This document shows positions 36,472-38,137 of a DNA stretch of 38,137 nt, piece after piece. The position numbers and the translations under genes are program-made. Position 1 is the first letter of the stretch. Each line of letters begins with the position of its first letter. Source of the DNA: Krasilnikovozyma curviuscula (taxonomy: Eukaryota > Basidiomycota > Tremellomycetes > Cystofilobasidiales > Mrakiaceae); assembly GCA_014825775.1 (NCBI GenBank), contig MVAQ01000216.1, forward strand, positions 1 to 38,137, read 5' to 3'. A model generated the notes under the pieces. That model did no database searches and was not told the DNA's origin. It saw only the letters and a program-made list of their open reading frames with translations.

Positions 36472-38137
36472 TCCACTCTCTCTCTAGTCCTCGTCAAAAC
36501 ACTGGTTGTTTGTAATTATTGTCGCTCACTTTTTCGTCGCTGCTTTCCTTTCCTATTCTAAGATCTAGATTCTAGAAATCAAGAACTTCTCTTTCCCTCT
36601 CTTTTGTTTTATGTCGTTCCTCCTTTTAGTCGCTTTTCCTGTTTGTGTGTATCTTCTCCAAGCACCCGAACGCTTTTCTACGTGTTCTTCGAACACACGC
36701 AGTGCTTCCCTTCCCTTCTCTCTTATGCGGTCTATTCCCTCTTGGTTATTGTTTACATACTTAATACACTTCATCAGTGTCTTTTATATGCGTACATTCG
36801 AACAACTTTACTATTTCTTTTGTCTGCCTTGTTTGTACCACCACTCAAACTCGTATATAAATCCCTGGTGTACCATACTGTAGATTGATTTTGTGTCTCC
36901 TCGTTTACTTCCTTCTGCTGTTCGATGACGATATGAGATGTCTTCTTGCCAACGATGAGCCCCCATTCGTCATGCGTTCTGCCAGACTACTACGACGCCT
37001 TCAGTTCATTGTTTCACGAAGTCCCGAAGTTTTGTTAATTCCTATGTATAGTACAAGGGTATCCGAAAGTTCTTTGTGCGTTCCATCTTCTGTTCTACCC
37101 GCAGGTGACCAAGGCTGACAAGTTGGTCTGCTTTTTGCCATCAGGATGGTATTTACGTTTCCGAGAAGACCTCGGTGGTTGTGCCAGAAGAGTAATTGGA
37201 TCTTTTAGGCGGTATTGGGGATGGATGCACTTTCATGATTCAGAATTTGTGGTCGCCTGCAAGGAAACGGCATTATCTGCGCAGGAAGGTCCAACAATGG
37301 CTTGCGAGGCTGTGACGCATATTCAGCAAGGCGATTCTGGTTCAGAGCTGAGCTGCATCACGACCACATTCATACAGCTTGGTATCCTCCAGCACCTGAC
37401 TGAGCCTGTTTTTTAACGAGTTGCTCCAATCCTCCGCCGGGAATGCTGAAGACTGTATTGGGGCAAGTTATCAGTGAGCAGCGAGCAGCAGGATAGTCCC
37501 TTGTGGCTGGCGATGCTTTGTTTACCTCAGCTATCTACGTTCGGCATGGCGATTTTAAAACATAGCGGGCATATATTGTTGCATGTATAAAAATTCTTCT
37601 CTCTCTTTTACTAAAGGAACCTGTTCGCAAGTTTGTGTAAATGTTCCATAGCGGCTGGAACGATGAATGTGCTGAAAGCCGAGGTTAGTATCCGTACCCC
37701 AGACTCTCTTTTTCACAATTACCCTTTTGACTGTAAGAAAAATTCGCTGTATCAACCTAGTTTCTGACATCACCAGATTAATATGTTTCTCAAGTCAGGA
37801 TGGCCCCTCAGTTTTGAACCATCACCACAACGTTTCTCTCTTTCTCTCTGCGTACATCGGATTTCTATTATCGGATAAAAACTTTTCATCGTTGCCAAGA
37901 TACCCCAAAACTCACCTTTTCGGGTTTCCATCTGACTCTTTCATTGGCCAAGACGAAAAAGCGAGCTATAATCTTTTTTGGTGTGTCGGCCGGTGCACAA
38001 GAGGAATTGCTTTGGAGGCGACAGCGCAATTGCTCTGAAAACCGGTCTTTTCAATCTGATTGGCTTTGGAAGTTTATCTGATCAGCGAAAACCTCTCGCC
38101 CTTTCCTTTCCAACCTCATCTCACTCTCCCTAAACCC
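36472..38137. other. Right-hand 1.7 kb without a recognisable gene
   Basis: Begins with a T/C-rich stretch that is probably the bHLH 3' UTR. The longest frames (103 codons at 37105-37416 and 37727-38038) show no family motifs. Near the edge, inverted CCAAT (ATTGG at about 38058) and pyrimidine-rich sequence suggest the promoter of a plus-strand gene beyond the window. Nothing else supported. Confidence 0.4.

Overview
The window looks like nuclear DNA of an intron-rich basidiomycete fungus, most like the Agaricomycotina and perhaps a Tremellomycete. The evidence is short introns (mostly 45-130 nt) with GT/AG ends, many genes of 4-18 exons, tight spacing, and fungus-specific families (DUF1996+WSC secreted proteins, CreC, INO1, Csm3/Swi3). 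The class-level placement is inference. I rebuilt every gene by hand from splice sites, reading frame and family motifs. The eleven complete models each give a total exon length divisible by three with one stop codon. The MCM5 fragment stays open to the window edge.

Layout, left to right. MCM5 (minus, running off the left edge). A 1.4 kb intergenic region. A secreted DUF1996 protein with four WSC domains (plus, 18 exons). ALG8 glucosyltransferase (minus, 14 exons including a 4-nt exon). SPT4 (minus). A CreC-type WD40 protein (minus). CSM3/TIPIN (minus). SEN1 helicase (plus), sharing a 172-bp divergent promoter with CSM3. A Rossmann-fold NAD(P)-binding protein (minus) convergent with SEN1. CMC4 twin-Cx9C protein (plus). 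A 1.4 kb stretch with no gene I recognise. An ALKBH8-type dioxygenase without a methyltransferase domain (minus), divergent from INO1 (plus). PGI1 (plus). A bHLH transcription factor with a long loop (plus). Finally 1.7 kb with no recognisable gene.

Most genes are housekeeping genes of unrelated pathways. Three groupings stand out. MCM5, CSM3 and SEN1 all act at or around replication forks, and the last two share one promoter region. INO1 and PGI1 lie head to tail and both use glucose-6-phosphate. A class-B bHLH factor, the family that controls INO1 in yeast, follows them directly; any regulatory link is speculation.

I found no mobile element, CRISPR array, virus-like gene, rRNA or tRNA. The most unusual observations concern gene structure: a start codon split by an intron (MCM5), a 4-nt microexon and a GC-AG intron in ALG8, 12-nt and 18-nt microexons in the WSC gene, and a 72-nt in-frame terminal intron in CSM3.
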